Source of the DNA: an uncultured OCS116 cluster bacterium
Lineage (GTDB): Bacteria > Pseudomonadota > Alphaproteobacteria > Rhizobiales > TMED25
Length of the DNA stretch: 39,187 bases
Assembly: GCA_902632055.1 (NCBI GenBank)
Contig: CACPAS010000010.1
Span: 1-39,187, forward strand
Reading direction: 5' to 3'
The translations under genes were made by a program, and so were the position numbers. The notes under the pieces are model-generated. The model ran no database searches and was not told the DNA's origin. It saw nothing but the letters and a program-made list of their open reading frames with translations. Positions 1-7,581 of the stretch are shown here, piece by piece; within the stretch, counting starts at the first letter, position 1; every line of letters starts with the position of its first letter.

Positions 1-543
1 CATGATCTCATTAGTTTTCTTAAAAAAGATGATCTAATTGGGATTGAAAAAAATTACGTCTTACTGCGAATGTCATTTGATGAGGCTATCAATTTATTTG
101 ATGATAATTTCTTCGATTTCATATATTTCGACGGCTATGCGCACACAGGTGAAGAGGGTGGAAAAACATTTTGTGAGTGGTACAAAAAACTAAAAATTGG
201 TGGTTTGTTTGCTGGAGATGATTACAGTGAGAATTGGCCATTGGTTAAATGGGCAGTTAATGACATGGTATCAAAAGTTGGCGTTGAGTTGAATGTTACT
301 GGTAGGATAACGGGTGACTCTGTCATGAACAAATATCCAAGTTGGTTTTTTTTGAAAGAAAAAGATTTTAATCTCAAACCAAATAAAAAATTAGAAGAGC
401 TTGGGATGACCATCAGAAATGCGACAAGAAAAAATACTCCTGCGGCGCAACAAAATTTAACTATCCAACAAATAGAGAACCTGCTAAAACAAGTTAAGAG
501 TCGGGATCCTCTTTTGGCGCTCAGACTGAAATCTCTTCTTTAA
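1..543 (+). CDS. Class I SAM-dependent methyltransferase (3' part, 5' end outside window)
   Basis: The reading frame is open from base 1, so this is the C-terminal 180 residues of a longer protein; the first internal ATG at 70 is probably not the start. What is seen is the late half of a class I methyltransferase fold: a hydrophobic beta strand ending in DFIYFDG, then a His-containing loop, an amphipathic helix, and LKIGGLFAGDDY. This pattern matches the Methyltransf_24 type (DxIHIDGxH...LKPGGxxxGDDY). The SAM-binding glycine motif would lie upstream and is not visible. A lysine-rich tail follows the domain. The substrate is unknown; the nearby pyruvyl-transferase family gene suggests a sugar or surface polymer, which is inference only. 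Confidence 0.75.
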   Translation, partial: HDLISFLKKDDLIGIEKNYVLLRMSFDEAINLFDDNFFDFIYFDGYAHTGEEGGKTFCEWYKKLKIGGLFAGDDYSENWPLVKWAVNDMVSKVGVELNVTGRITGDSVMNKYPSWFFLKEKDFNLKPNKKLEELGMTIRNATRKNTPAAQQNLTIQQIENLLKQVKSRDPLLALRLKSLL

Positions 544-601
544 TACAAGATAATAGTTAAATTTATTCAAAAAAAAATCAGGGCAAATCGGTAAAATTCA
601 C

Positions 602-1273
602 ATGTCGTTCATGAAATTTTTTTCTATAAGAGAGGTGCCAACAACAAGTTGGAGTTCGGTACATCCTCTTAACATTAAGCCAAGCATTGAGACGTTATTT
701 ATGGTATTTGTCGGTAATATCATATTTGGATTTGGGGTTGCCGTAATCATAGCAGCGGGGGCGGGGTTAGACCCATGGACAATCTTAGCAGAGGGTCTTG
801 GTCTAATATTCGGTGTAAGTATTGGGTTTGCTACATTCATTGTAAGTGTTTCGGTTTTATTGCTTTGGATACCTCTTCGTCAAATACCTGGATTTGGCAC
901 TATCATAAACACAATAGTAGTAGCTTCTATGATTGATATTGCCCTACCTTGGCTCCCAAAGCCGGGCGACAATCTCCTGTGGCTTCAGCTGATTCAATTA
1001 TTGATTGGTATATTTATATGTGGGATTGGAAGTGGGATATATCTTACAGGTAACTTGGGACCCGGTCCAAGAGACGGGCTAATGACAGGTCTTCAGAGGA
1101 TCACAGGGAAGCCAATTGCATTAGTTAGGGCATTAATAGAAATTTTTGTTGTTATTTTGGGGTGGTTACTTGGTGGTACGGTTGGTTTAGGAACTATAAT
1201 TTTTGCGTTATTGATAGGACCAGCTGTCTCAATTGGACTAAGCATAGTCAAGATAATTTCTCAACCAAAATGA
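602..1273 (+). CDS. YczE/YitT-like integral membrane protein
   Basis: A 223-residue protein with about five or six hydrophobic segments. It carries the hallmarks of the YczE family: a glycine-rich GAGLDPWT motif after the first membrane segment, and GNLGPGPRDGLMTGLQ near residues 150-165 followed by a Lys/Arg-containing loop and GWLLGGTVGLGT. Members are bacterial inner-membrane proteins of unknown transport role. The start at 602 could equally be the ATG nine bases downstream; neither has a Shine-Dalgarno sequence. It lies 58 bases after the methyltransferase and 65 bases before the pyruvyl-transferase family gene, on the same strand. The family call is firm; the function is unknown. Confidence 0.75.
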   Translation: MSFMKFFSIREVPTTSWSSVHPLNIKPSIETLFMVFVGNIIFGFGVAVIIAAGAGLDPWTILAEGLGLIFGVSIGFATFIVSVSVLLLWIPLRQIPGFGTIINTIVVASMIDIALPWLPKPGDNLLWLQLIQLLIGIFICGIGSGIYLTGNLGPGPRDGLMTGLQRITGKPIALVRALIEIFVVILGWLLGGTVGLGTIIFALLIGPAVSIGLSIVKIISQPK

Positions 1274-1338
1274 ATGTTAAACAATTTATTATATTTTTAA
1301 AAAACACAATGATATATTTGCTGTATGAGGCAATTTGA

Positions 1339-2430
1339 ATGATAGATAAGAAAAAAGCTTTATTGATAAATTTTACTGCTGATGCATACCATTGGGGATG
1401 CTATGGGACATCCATGGAAATATACGACACCCTAATTGAGTCTGGGTATTTTATTGAAACAAGAAGCGTCTATGAGGTGCACACATTAAAGCCAACCCCT
1501 CAAAATAATAAGGAGTTTAATGATAATAATTTTTTTAAAAAATACTCAGAAGAAAATCAGGATCTATGTAGGTCAATTAAAAATAGTGACATCATAGTGA
1601 TAAATGCCGAAGGCACGCTTCATGGCTTGGCAAAAGGGCCAATAAATTTATTGTACCTAATGTTGGTATGTAAGAAATATTTTAAAAAGGTTGTACATCT
1701 AATAAATTTCTCTTGCTTTCCGAATGGTGATAACACTGCTCCAAAGGACCATACCGCTATCTATATTGATGTATTAAAAATGTTGGATAATATAGTAGTC
1801 AGAGAAATATTCTCAGAGAATATCTTGAAAGAAGTTGGAATAAAGGCAACATCTGGATTTGATTGTCTGCCTCGTTATTTATTTCGGTACAATCTAACAG
1901 GGAGAATGAAGCCAAATGGATGTGTCTTACTATCCGGTGGCGTAAAAATGCCAGAAGAGTATGTTAGTTTTTATATGAAATTTATTAATTGGCTACACAG
2001 CAAGGATATTCCTGTAAGGTTTCTATTGGGGGCAAAATCAGATCCCGATGAGGCCGAATATAAATTCTGGCACTATCTTAAACAAGCCTCAAAACACAAG
2101 GATATGACATTGGTGGAGGCAAAGTCTTTCAAAAGTTGGACCGATGAATTTAGGTCTGCTACATTCTTTTTTTCAGCTAGATTTCATCACACAATCGCAG
2201 CGCTTAGTATTGGCACTCCATTCGCAGTGCTGCCTTCAAATACACAAAAGATCTCAGCAATGCTGAATACTATTGGTTCCACAGTCACTTGCTTGAGCCC
2301 TGATGAAGATGGTTTTACAAAATTGCAAGATTTGGTTAACAATGGCCTTAATGAAAATCTAGAAAGCCAGAATGGTGAGATACTAGAAAAAATGATTGAG
2401 GGTGCTAAGAAAAACTTTAATAATATATAG
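1339..2430 (+). CDS. Polysaccharide pyruvyl transferase family protein
   Basis: A 363-residue soluble protein with the two-lobed GT-B-like layout of the CsaB/WcaK/AmsJ family. The N-terminal lobe has LLINFTADAYHWGCYG (residues 8-23) and, near 84-97, DIIVINAEGTLHG, the family's acidic loop. The C-terminal lobe begins around residue 195 (CVLLSGG) and has the conserved RFHHTIAALSIGTPF at 281-295 followed by KISAMLNTIG. Family members add pyruvate ketals to sugars of exopolysaccharide, capsule or cell-wall polymers, or act as related transferases; the exact substrate cannot be read here. A GAGG sequence sits about eight bases before the ATG. With the methyltransferase upstream it suggests a surface-glycan modification patch. 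Confidence 0.7.
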   Translation: MIDKKKALLINFTADAYHWGCYGTSMEIYDTLIESGYFIETRSVYEVHTLKPTPQNNKEFNDNNFFKKYSEENQDLCRSIKNSDIIVINAEGTLHGLAKGPINLLYLMLVCKKYFKKVVHLINFSCFPNGDNTAPKDHTAIYIDVLKMLDNIVVREIFSENILKEVGIKATSGFDCLPRYLFRYNLTGRMKPNGCVLLSGGVKMPEEYVSFYMKFINWLHSKDIPVRFLLGAKSDPDEAEYKFWHYLKQASKHKDMTLVEAKSFKSWTDEFRSATFFFSARFHHTIAALSIGTPFAVLPSNTQKISAMLNTIGSTVTCLSPDEDGFTKLQDLVNNGLNENLESQNGEILEKMIEGAKKNFNNI

Positions 2431-2482
2431 AAAAAAGAACTATTTCATATTTATATATATAAAACAATTGTTTATAAAATAT

Positions 2483-2617
2483 ATGTTAAATACACACATA
2501 AAATTAATCAAGTACTTAAAAGATAAATTTGGCATTTCTGAGTATGCTTTATTGTGGATTTCTTTTCTTAAAGGTTTGATTATAGGTTTGTTGCTGTATC
2601 ACATTTTTATTAGATAG
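2483..2617 (+). CDS. Small single-pass membrane protein, 44 aa
   Basis: The longer open frame here begins inside the preceding gene; I prefer the ATG at 2483, giving 44 residues. The N-terminal half is basic and helical (lysines at several positions, then KDKFGISEY), and the C-terminal half is a single hydrophobic segment (ALLWISFLKGLIIGLLLYHIFI). Basic-then-hydrophobic order suggests an inner-membrane peptide with its N terminus in the cytoplasm. No clear Shine-Dalgarno sequence precedes it. It stops eight bases before the next gene, whose ribosome site overlaps this stop codon, which supports a real, coupled gene. I do not recognise a family; it could still be a chance reading frame. Confidence 0.45.
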   Translation: MLNTHIKLIKYLKDKFGISEYALLWISFLKGLIIGLLLYHIFIR

Positions 2618-2625
2618 GAGATAAG

Positions 2626-3093
2626 ATGCAAATTGAAAAAGATGAAGTTAAGAAATTTCTTCTATCATGGACTAATGGTGTAGTTGATATAGGAATAGCC
2701 AACGAAGAAAAGAGGGATTTTAAGAGGGCTGCAATTGATTTTTTAAACCATCATTATGCATTCGATGAAGGCGATGTGATGTTTAAGCCAACATTTACAA
2801 CGATAAAACTCTTCAGAAATAACTTTGAGGAAGCTCTATCATACTTTATTGGAGGTGCTTTTGATGAGGATAATGGATTTGCGCTCAAGCCATGGGTTAA
2901 GATTGAACTGGGCCAAGAGCCGAATATAAGGCTGATCAATGACATTGCCTATGCAATGGGATCTTTAAATTTTTATCCATTAAAATCAGAGGGTTATTCG
3001 CAGGTTATATTCACTTTTATATTAAAAAAATTTTCAAATAATTTAAAAATAATTTTGCATCACTCATCACCGGTCCCAATCAGTAAATTGTAA
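2626..3093 (+). CDS. NTF2/SnoaL-like small protein with C-terminal HHSS motif
   Basis: A 155-residue protein with a strong AGGAG ribosome site five bases before the ATG. The N-terminal helix (residues 5-45, ending RAAIDFLNHHYAFDEG) followed by a strand-rich C-terminal half ending in IILHHSSPVP (around 143-152) fits the cone-shaped alpha+beta fold of SnoaL/NTF2-like proteins. The HHSS element recalls the calcium/calmodulin kinase II association-domain-like bacterial group; similar bacterial proteins are sometimes mislabelled phosphoribosyl-AMP cyclohydrolase, for which no metal-binding Cys pattern is seen here. No reaction can be assigned. It precedes the TauE/SafE gene by five bases, so the two are probably co-transcribed. 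Confidence 0.55.
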   Translation: MQIEKDEVKKFLLSWTNGVVDIGIANEEKRDFKRAAIDFLNHHYAFDEGDVMFKPTFTTIKLFRNNFEEALSYFIGGAFDEDNGFALKPWVKIELGQEPNIRLINDIAYAMGSLNFYPLKSEGYSQVIFTFILKKFSNNLKIILHHSSPVPISKL

Positions 3094-3098
3094 ATAAA

Positions 3099-3839
3099 AT
3101 GATTGAACTGGTTGATATTTTAATTTGTATTTGCCTATTCTCCGGTGCAATTTTATATACATCTGTTGGGCATGCGGGTGCATCCATATACATTGCAATT
3201 ATGTCAATATTTGGAGTGCCGGTGACCACAATTAAACCAACAGCATTATCTCTAAACATTATTGTCTCATCCTATACAAGTTATCAATTTGTAAGGGCTA
3301 AATTTTATGATATCAAACTTGTTATTCCATTACTTGTTGGTGCCATACCAGCTGCATTTATTGGTGGGTATATAAATCTTCCAGGTGATGTTTATAAACC
3401 TATAATTGGTTTGATGCTTCTATATTCCGCTTATAGGTTCATAACAGTTAAAAAAGAAGACGAAAAACCAATTATGCAATACAAGCTTTTTTACGCAGTT
3501 ATTACTGGTATTATTATTGGATTCCTTGCTGGTCTCACTGGAACGGGGGGTGGTATATTTTTATCACCATTAATAATTTTTGCAGGCTGGACGACAACAA
3601 AGGGGGCTAGCGGTACTGTGGCAATATTTATCTTTTTTAATTCTTTATTTGGCCTGATGGGTAACATAACATCTCTCGCGGTGATTCCTCCCACTCTTCC
3701 TCTCTATGGCGGAGCCGCATTACTTGGCGGTATAATCGGATCACGAATAGGAATCCATTATTTTCAGCATACGGCAATAAAAAGAACACTCGGATTGGTT
3801 CTGCTTATCGCAAGCCTTAAGTTAATATTTAATATTTAA
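3099..3839 (+). CDS. TauE/SafE family sulfite/anion exporter
   Basis: A 246-residue membrane protein with about seven or eight hydrophobic segments in two related halves. Each half carries the family signature: SVGHAGASIYIAIMSIFGVP (residues 23-42) with PTALSLNII just after it, and the second-half copy GLTGTGGGIFLSPLI with GASGTVAIFIFFNS. Known members export sulfite, sulfoacetate or other organosulfur anions, or their transport has not been defined. It follows the NTF2-like gene by five bases. No sulfur-metabolism enzyme is adjacent, so the substrate is open. Family assignment is strong; substrate is inference. Confidence 0.85.
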   Translation: MIELVDILICICLFSGAILYTSVGHAGASIYIAIMSIFGVPVTTIKPTALSLNIIVSSYTSYQFVRAKFYDIKLVIPLLVGAIPAAFIGGYINLPGDVYKPIIGLMLLYSAYRFITVKKEDEKPIMQYKLFYAVITGIIIGFLAGLTGTGGGIFLSPLIIFAGWTTTKGASGTVAIFIFFNSLFGLMGNITSLAVIPPTLPLYGGAALLGGIIGSRIGIHYFQHTAIKRTLGLVLLIASLKLIFNI

Positions 3840-3894
3840 TGATTATAGTTATTTTAATAAAAAACTGTTTGCAAGAACGAAACGTAATTTCTCT

Positions 3895-4446
3895 ATGAAG
3901 CACTTATATATATTATTAACTTTGTTTATATTTTATTCTGGAATCGGAAGTTCAATGGCCTATGAAGAACCATCTTTTGCAGTAGTACAAGCAAACGAAG
4001 CCTATGAGATACGTTACTATAATGAGCGTATTGTTGTGCAAACCCGCAATACAAACCAAAACAGCGGTTTCCGAAAATTATTTAATTATATATCAGGAAA
4101 AAATAGCAATTCAGAAAAGATCGCAATGACTGTTCCAGTTACACAAACAGATAATTTAATGCAATTTTATCTCCCAATTAAATTTGACAAAGGAAACACG
4201 CCAATCCCAACAGATGATGATGTGAAAATATCAACTGTCCCAGGAGGGCATTACGCAGTCATAAAATACGGAGGAAGGTCGTCAGATTCCAATTTTCTAA
4301 AACATGCTAAGTTTCTTCGAGGCGCGCTTTCTAATGATGGATTTGAAATATTAAGCGAACCAATAAAGGCCACATATAACGGGCCATTTACACCAAGCTT
4401 TTTAAGAAGGAATGAAGCCTTATTCTTAATTAAATGGTCAAGTTGA
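3895..4446 (+). CDS. SOUL-family heme-binding protein, exported
   Basis: A 183-residue protein with a clear N-terminal signal peptide (short basic start, hydrophobic core, likely cleavage after the Ala at about residue 22). The mature part follows the SOUL/HBP pattern: YEIRYYNERIVVQT near residues 33-46, the KIAMTVPVTQT motif around 75-85, LPIKFDKGNTPIPTDDDVKI, and the C-terminal NGPFTPSFLRRNEALFLI. SOUL proteins bind heme or tetrapyrroles; bacterial periplasmic members are poorly characterised. No Shine-Dalgarno sequence is seen before the ATG. Its last 13 bases overlap the start of the zinc-ribbon gene, which implies translational coupling. Confidence 0.85.
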   Translation: MKHLYILLTLFIFYSGIGSSMAYEEPSFAVVQANEAYEIRYYNERIVVQTRNTNQNSGFRKLFNYISGKNSNSEKIAMTVPVTQTDNLMQFYLPIKFDKGNTPIPTDDDVKISTVPGGHYAVIKYGGRSSDSNFLKHAKFLRGALSNDGFEILSEPIKATYNGPFTPSFLRRNEALFLIKWSS

Positions 4447-4634
4447 CTTCAAATAATAGAGAGAAAGACGATAGGTTTATTTGCCCGTTTTGTTTTTCGA
4501 AAAAAGGATTAATTTATGTCCAGTCACACTACCAATGCCTCAACTGTAAACAAGTTACCGATCCGTGTTGCGGGGGAGAGGTTTGCGTTGGTCAGGAGAG
4601 ATTGATAGATTATAAAGATGATGAACAAAGCTGA
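4434..4634 (+). CDS. Small cysteine-rich zinc-ribbon protein, 66 aa
   Basis: Seven cysteines sit in an ordered pattern: CPFC at residues 17-20, CLNC at 35-38 and PCCGGEVC at 44-51. The first two CxxC knuckles, 14 residues apart, would make a classic zinc ribbon; the third Cys cluster could hold a second metal or disulfide. The tail is charged and unstructured. The gene overlaps the SOUL gene by 13 bases and the kinase-like gene by 17, so it reads as part of a coupled three-gene unit. No enzymatic residues are visible. The regular CxxC spacing and tight fit argue that it is real and not a chance frame. The function is unknown. Confidence 0.65.
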   Translation: MVKLTSNNREKDDRFICPFCFSKKGLIYVQSHYQCLNCKQVTDPCCGGEVCVGQERLIDYKDDEQS

Positions 4635-5334
4635 GATAGATATAATCCATGATAATTTGGTCAAAAACGGTAAACGATTTGACTCCTTTAAGCGGGAGGG
4701 TGGATTCAAATATTGGATTAAGAGACGTGAGCGATTTAAGCTTAAGCACATTTTAAAAGGTCACCCTGCGAAGGCAATTAAGAGAGAGCTTGCTGGAATA
4801 AAAGTACTCAAAAAATACAACATACCTGCCCCGAATGTAGTTTATGAGGATGCAAGGTGTATTGTAACAGAGGACGCAGGTCCCAATTTACAAGATATTG
4901 CAATTGACAAAAGAATAGGAGTTGCTGAGAAAAGAAAAATTTTCTCAGCTGCTGGGAAAATAATGGCAGCCTTGCATAAACAAAGATATGCGCATGGCGG
5001 CTTGGCCCTACGGGATGTTTGTTGGGATGGGGCCGCTGTAACATTATTAGATCTAGAGTCTTTTGGCGAATTAATTAGATCAAATCGTAAACTATCCATT
5101 GATTTCTATCTATTTATTCATAGTTGGTTTAAGTTATTCGAAGTCGTAAAGCCGGAATTAATAGCTTTTGTGGATGCGTATAAGAGTAATATTATTCCAG
5201 TTCAGTGGCAGAAGACGTTGGATGTACCATTATATCTTCAAATATTGAGTAAATTGTTTACCCTTTTAAAATATAAGAAGTCAGATATTATTGCTGTAAC
5301 TAGAACTGTAAATTTTCTAAATACATTGAAGTAG
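4618..5334 (+). CDS. Atypical kinase-fold protein (LPS kinase InaA/BUD32-like)
   Basis: A 238-residue cytosolic protein. After a basic N terminus, an AIKREL segment (residues 53-58) would supply the lysine/glutamate pair of the small lobe, and VTEDAG around 83-88 resembles the hinge. The catalytic region reads AHGGLALRDVCWDG (125-138) followed by LLDLES (143-148). In ordinary members the loop is HGDxxxxN...DF; here the usual Asp is Gly128, the Asn is Asp133, and the DFG-type Asp is kept as Asp145. A variant proteobacterial family with HGxxxxRDxxWDG is what this resembles. Starts at 4618 and 4621 are both possible. It may phosphorylate a lipid sugar or protein, or have no kinase activity. Confidence 0.6.
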   Translation: MMNKAEIDIIHDNLVKNGKRFDSFKREGGFKYWIKRRERFKLKHILKGHPAKAIKRELAGIKVLKKYNIPAPNVVYEDARCIVTEDAGPNLQDIAIDKRIGVAEKRKIFSAAGKIMAALHKQRYAHGGLALRDVCWDGAAVTLLDLESFGELIRSNRKLSIDFYLFIHSWFKLFEVVKPELIAFVDAYKSNIIPVQWQKTLDVPLYLQILSKLFTLLKYKKSDIIAVTRTVNFLNTLK

Positions 5335-5379
5335 TGGTAGCTCAGACAAAAAAATATAGAATAACTATTAAATTACGTG

Positions 5380-5408
5380 TTAACAATGTATATATTATTT
5401 TCTAATAT
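5380..5408 (+). promoter_or_regulatory. Candidate promoter for the dehydratase-photolyase operon
   Basis: In the 97-base gap before the dehydratase gene, TTAACA (5380-5385) and TAATAT (5403-5408) are separated by 17 bases. They match the sigma-70 hexamers at five of six and four of six positions. The first hexamer lies in a perfect eight-base palindrome, TGTTAACA (5378-5385). The background is very AT-rich, so chance matches are likely. No other structure is seen in this gap. Confidence 0.35.
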
Positions 5409-5431
5409 TATATCAAAAAAACGATTATAAA

Positions 5432-7282
5432 ATGAAGAATTCAAAAATTGTACTCATAGATAGAAATCCTGGCCGAAATTCTCAAACCTATGGCATTGCA
5501 AGAGAGCTAAATACCGATGTCGAATTAATTCATGAACCTTCAATTGGAGTGATTGGGAATAAAGGTGACTCACAATGCTATGTTGGAGTTCGCGAAAAGG
5601 TTGAGGTTATTCACGATAAGTTGAGAGAAAGAATCGGAAACGATGATAAAAAACTGAAGATGAGGCTTGTGCAGCCTGAGTTCAGTATTGCAACATCTGA
5701 TGGAATTAGAAATGGTACTAAAGAGATGAGGTATTCTCTAATTGGTAGAGAGGTCACAAATGAGTCAGTTTGTGAGCATTTAAGTGCTTCAGGACTTGAG
5801 GGCACAATTGCTGTCGTTGCATGTGATAAGCCACCTGTTGGAACTTTGGCTGCAATATTGGAGCATAATCGTCCGGCTATCATAATGTCCGATGGCTCAA
5901 TTAGACCAGGTGTAGACAGCGTGACGGGGGATGCAATTGATATCATCTCAAGCTATCAAATTGCTGGAAGTGATGACGATGAACTCAAAAAGAGAATTGC
6001 GCTTGAATCTTGCCCCGGCTATGGCAGCTGTGGAGGGATCTTTACATATAATACGATGCAAACCTTTATTGCTGTTGTAGGAATGCAACCAATACATATG
6101 GTTTCACCCGCATCCCAAGATGATCGGCGTAAAACAGATTTTCCAAATGAGTTGATAGATTATTTAGCCAAGCTCATTGAAAAAAATATAACACCAAGGG
6201 ATATTGTAACCAGAGATTCTATAAGAAACGGAATAATTGTGGCAATGGCGATTGGTGGGTCTACAAATGTTATGCTGCATGCTCCGGAGCTTTCTAGAGC
6301 CGCGGGATATGATGATTTTTATGGTGATATAATGAGCCACGAAGAGTTTAATTATTTATCACAAAATGTAATCCCAGTTGTTGTGAATGCTCGCCCATTT
6401 GGGAAATACTCAATGGTTGATATTGACAGTATGGGTGGAATGCAAGTAATTGTGAAAGATATGATAGAGGCGGGTTTACTTAACGGGAATACGCTGACTT
6501 GTACCTCAGAGACATTAAGCGAACAAGTGGAGAGGTTAAAACCGAATACGCCAGATGGAGATGTTATTTTTTCAATAAAAAAACCATTTAAGAAAACAGG
6601 CGGACTGAGACTCCTTGGTGGTAATTTATCACCTGAAAATAGTTCAATTTTGAAACTCGCTGGCGTTGAAGGTGGGCTCGAAGATAATGTGTTTCACGGG
6701 AAAGCAAAAACATTTGATGGAGAGCAAAGTTTACTGGATACTCTTGAGAATGATCCGGACTCTTTTCAAGACAGAGATATGGTCGTTGTTCGCTACGAAG
6801 GACCTGTTGGGGGGCCTGGAATGCCTGAAATGCTAGACTCAACGTCAAGGATCACTACTTTGTGTAGGGATAAAGGTATAGTAATCGCACTGATGACTGA
6901 TGGACGTTTTTCAGGCGGTTCTGTCGGTTTGGTCATAGGGCATGTAGGACCCGAAGCAGCTCTTGGTGGGCCGATTGCGCTTATAGAAGATGGCGACCAA
7001 ATTATTGTAAATCTCAATAACAATTCTCTTTCTTGTATTGAGCTTGAAGATCACTCTATTTACACAAAGAGAAAAGATAACTGGAACAAAATTGTACAAA
7101 AAAATAGCGGTGTACATCCATCTCTTGGTGAAATTGATACAAGGTTACTAAATAATATGAGATGTAATGCCGTGTCCGCAATACATGGTGCTGGCATGCA
7201 CCCAAATCGTGATTTATGGGTAAGTAGCCCAAGGTCAATTGAAGTGTCAAGTTTTAAACCACTTAATAAATATAGAAGTTAG
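5432..7282 (+). CDS. IlvD/Edd family dehydratase
   Basis: A 616-residue member of the iron-sulfur dehydratase family that includes dihydroxy-acid dehydratase, 6-phosphogluconate dehydratase and sugar-acid dehydratases. The three expected cluster cysteines are present: Cys49, Cys131 in ACDKPPVG, and Cys194 in ESCPGYGSCGG. The substrate region has ATSDGIRNGTKEMRYSL (about 87-103) and the C-terminal swivel domain has TDGRFSGGSVGLVIGHVGPEA with the catalytic Ser. The N terminus and the PCNxH region differ from textbook IlvD, so a sugar acid or another 2,3-dihydroxy acid is at least as likely as the branched-chain substrate. The next gene starts five bases after the stop. Confidence 0.8.
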   Translation: MKNSKIVLIDRNPGRNSQTYGIARELNTDVELIHEPSIGVIGNKGDSQCYVGVREKVEVIHDKLRERIGNDDKKLKMRLVQPEFSIATSDGIRNGTKEMRYSLIGREVTNESVCEHLSASGLEGTIAVVACDKPPVGTLAAILEHNRPAIIMSDGSIRPGVDSVTGDAIDIISSYQIAGSDDDELKKRIALESCPGYGSCGGIFTYNTMQTFIAVVGMQPIHMVSPASQDDRRKTDFPNELIDYLAKLIEKNITPRDIVTRDSIRNGIIVAMAIGGSTNVMLHAPELSRAAGYDDFYGDIMSHEEFNYLSQNVIPVVVNARPFGKYSMVDIDSMGGMQVIVKDMIEAGLLNGNTLTCTSETLSEQVERLKPNTPDGDVIFSIKKPFKKTGGLRLLGGNLSPENSSILKLAGVEGGLEDNVFHGKAKTFDGEQSLLDTLENDPDSFQDRDMVVVRYEGPVGGPGMPEMLDSTSRITTLCRDKGIVIALMTDGRFSGGSVGLVIGHVGPEAALGGPIALIEDGDQIIVNLNNNSLSCIELEDHSIYTKRKDNWNKIVQKNSGVHPSLGEIDTRLLNNMRCNAVSAIHGAGMHPNRDLWVSSPRSIEVSSFKPLNKYRS

Positions 7283-7287
7283 CTCAC

Positions 7288-7581
7288 ATGAGATTAAGTC
7301 AGGATTTTTTTTTCAGGATCACTCTCATTTACTTCTTTGTAGTTCTTTTTTCAATAAGTATTTCAGGCGCAAAAGCTGATATTGAAACTAACAATGACGC
7401 TAGAAAATTTCTCTCAAAGTATTGTATCACCTTGGTAAATGAAATCGAAAAATCATATCAAAAACAGCTTGATGCAATTGAAAATAATAAAATGATTGAA
7501 TTCAGTAAAGTCAGTAAATATATATATGGAGTATCAGACTTGTATGATAACCTCGATTGTTCCATATATATAGATAAATGA
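7288..7581 (+). CDS. Small secreted protein of unknown function, 97 aa
   Basis: The first 30 residues form a signal peptide (Arg-containing start, long hydrophobic core, SGAKA before a likely cleavage site). The mature part of about 67 residues is helical and charged, with two cysteines, Cys46 and Cys91, that could form one disulfide. I do not recognise a family. It starts five bases after the dehydratase stop and its TGA stop overlaps the photolyase start (ATGA), so it is probably translated in series with both. Nine consecutive T residues (7305-7313) fall at the start of the hydrophobic core. Its link to either neighbour is unexplained. Confidence 0.55.
   Translation: MRLSQDFFFRITLIYFFVVLFSISISGAKADIETNNDARKFLSKYCITLVNEIEKSYQKQLDAIENNKMIEFSKVSKYIYGVSDLYDNLDCSIYIDK

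Noticed and set aside
346-355. Long T and A runs as phase-variation switches
   Set aside because: Runs of eight or nine A or T are frequent throughout this AT-rich window, including in housekeeping genes, so a single run is weak evidence for contingency control.
5611-5946. Minus-strand open frames of 100 or more residues inside the dehydratase and other genes (for example 21290-21634, 22207-22554)
   Set aside because: They lie antisense to clearly conserved proteins, show no recognisable domains, and have low-complexity shadow composition.
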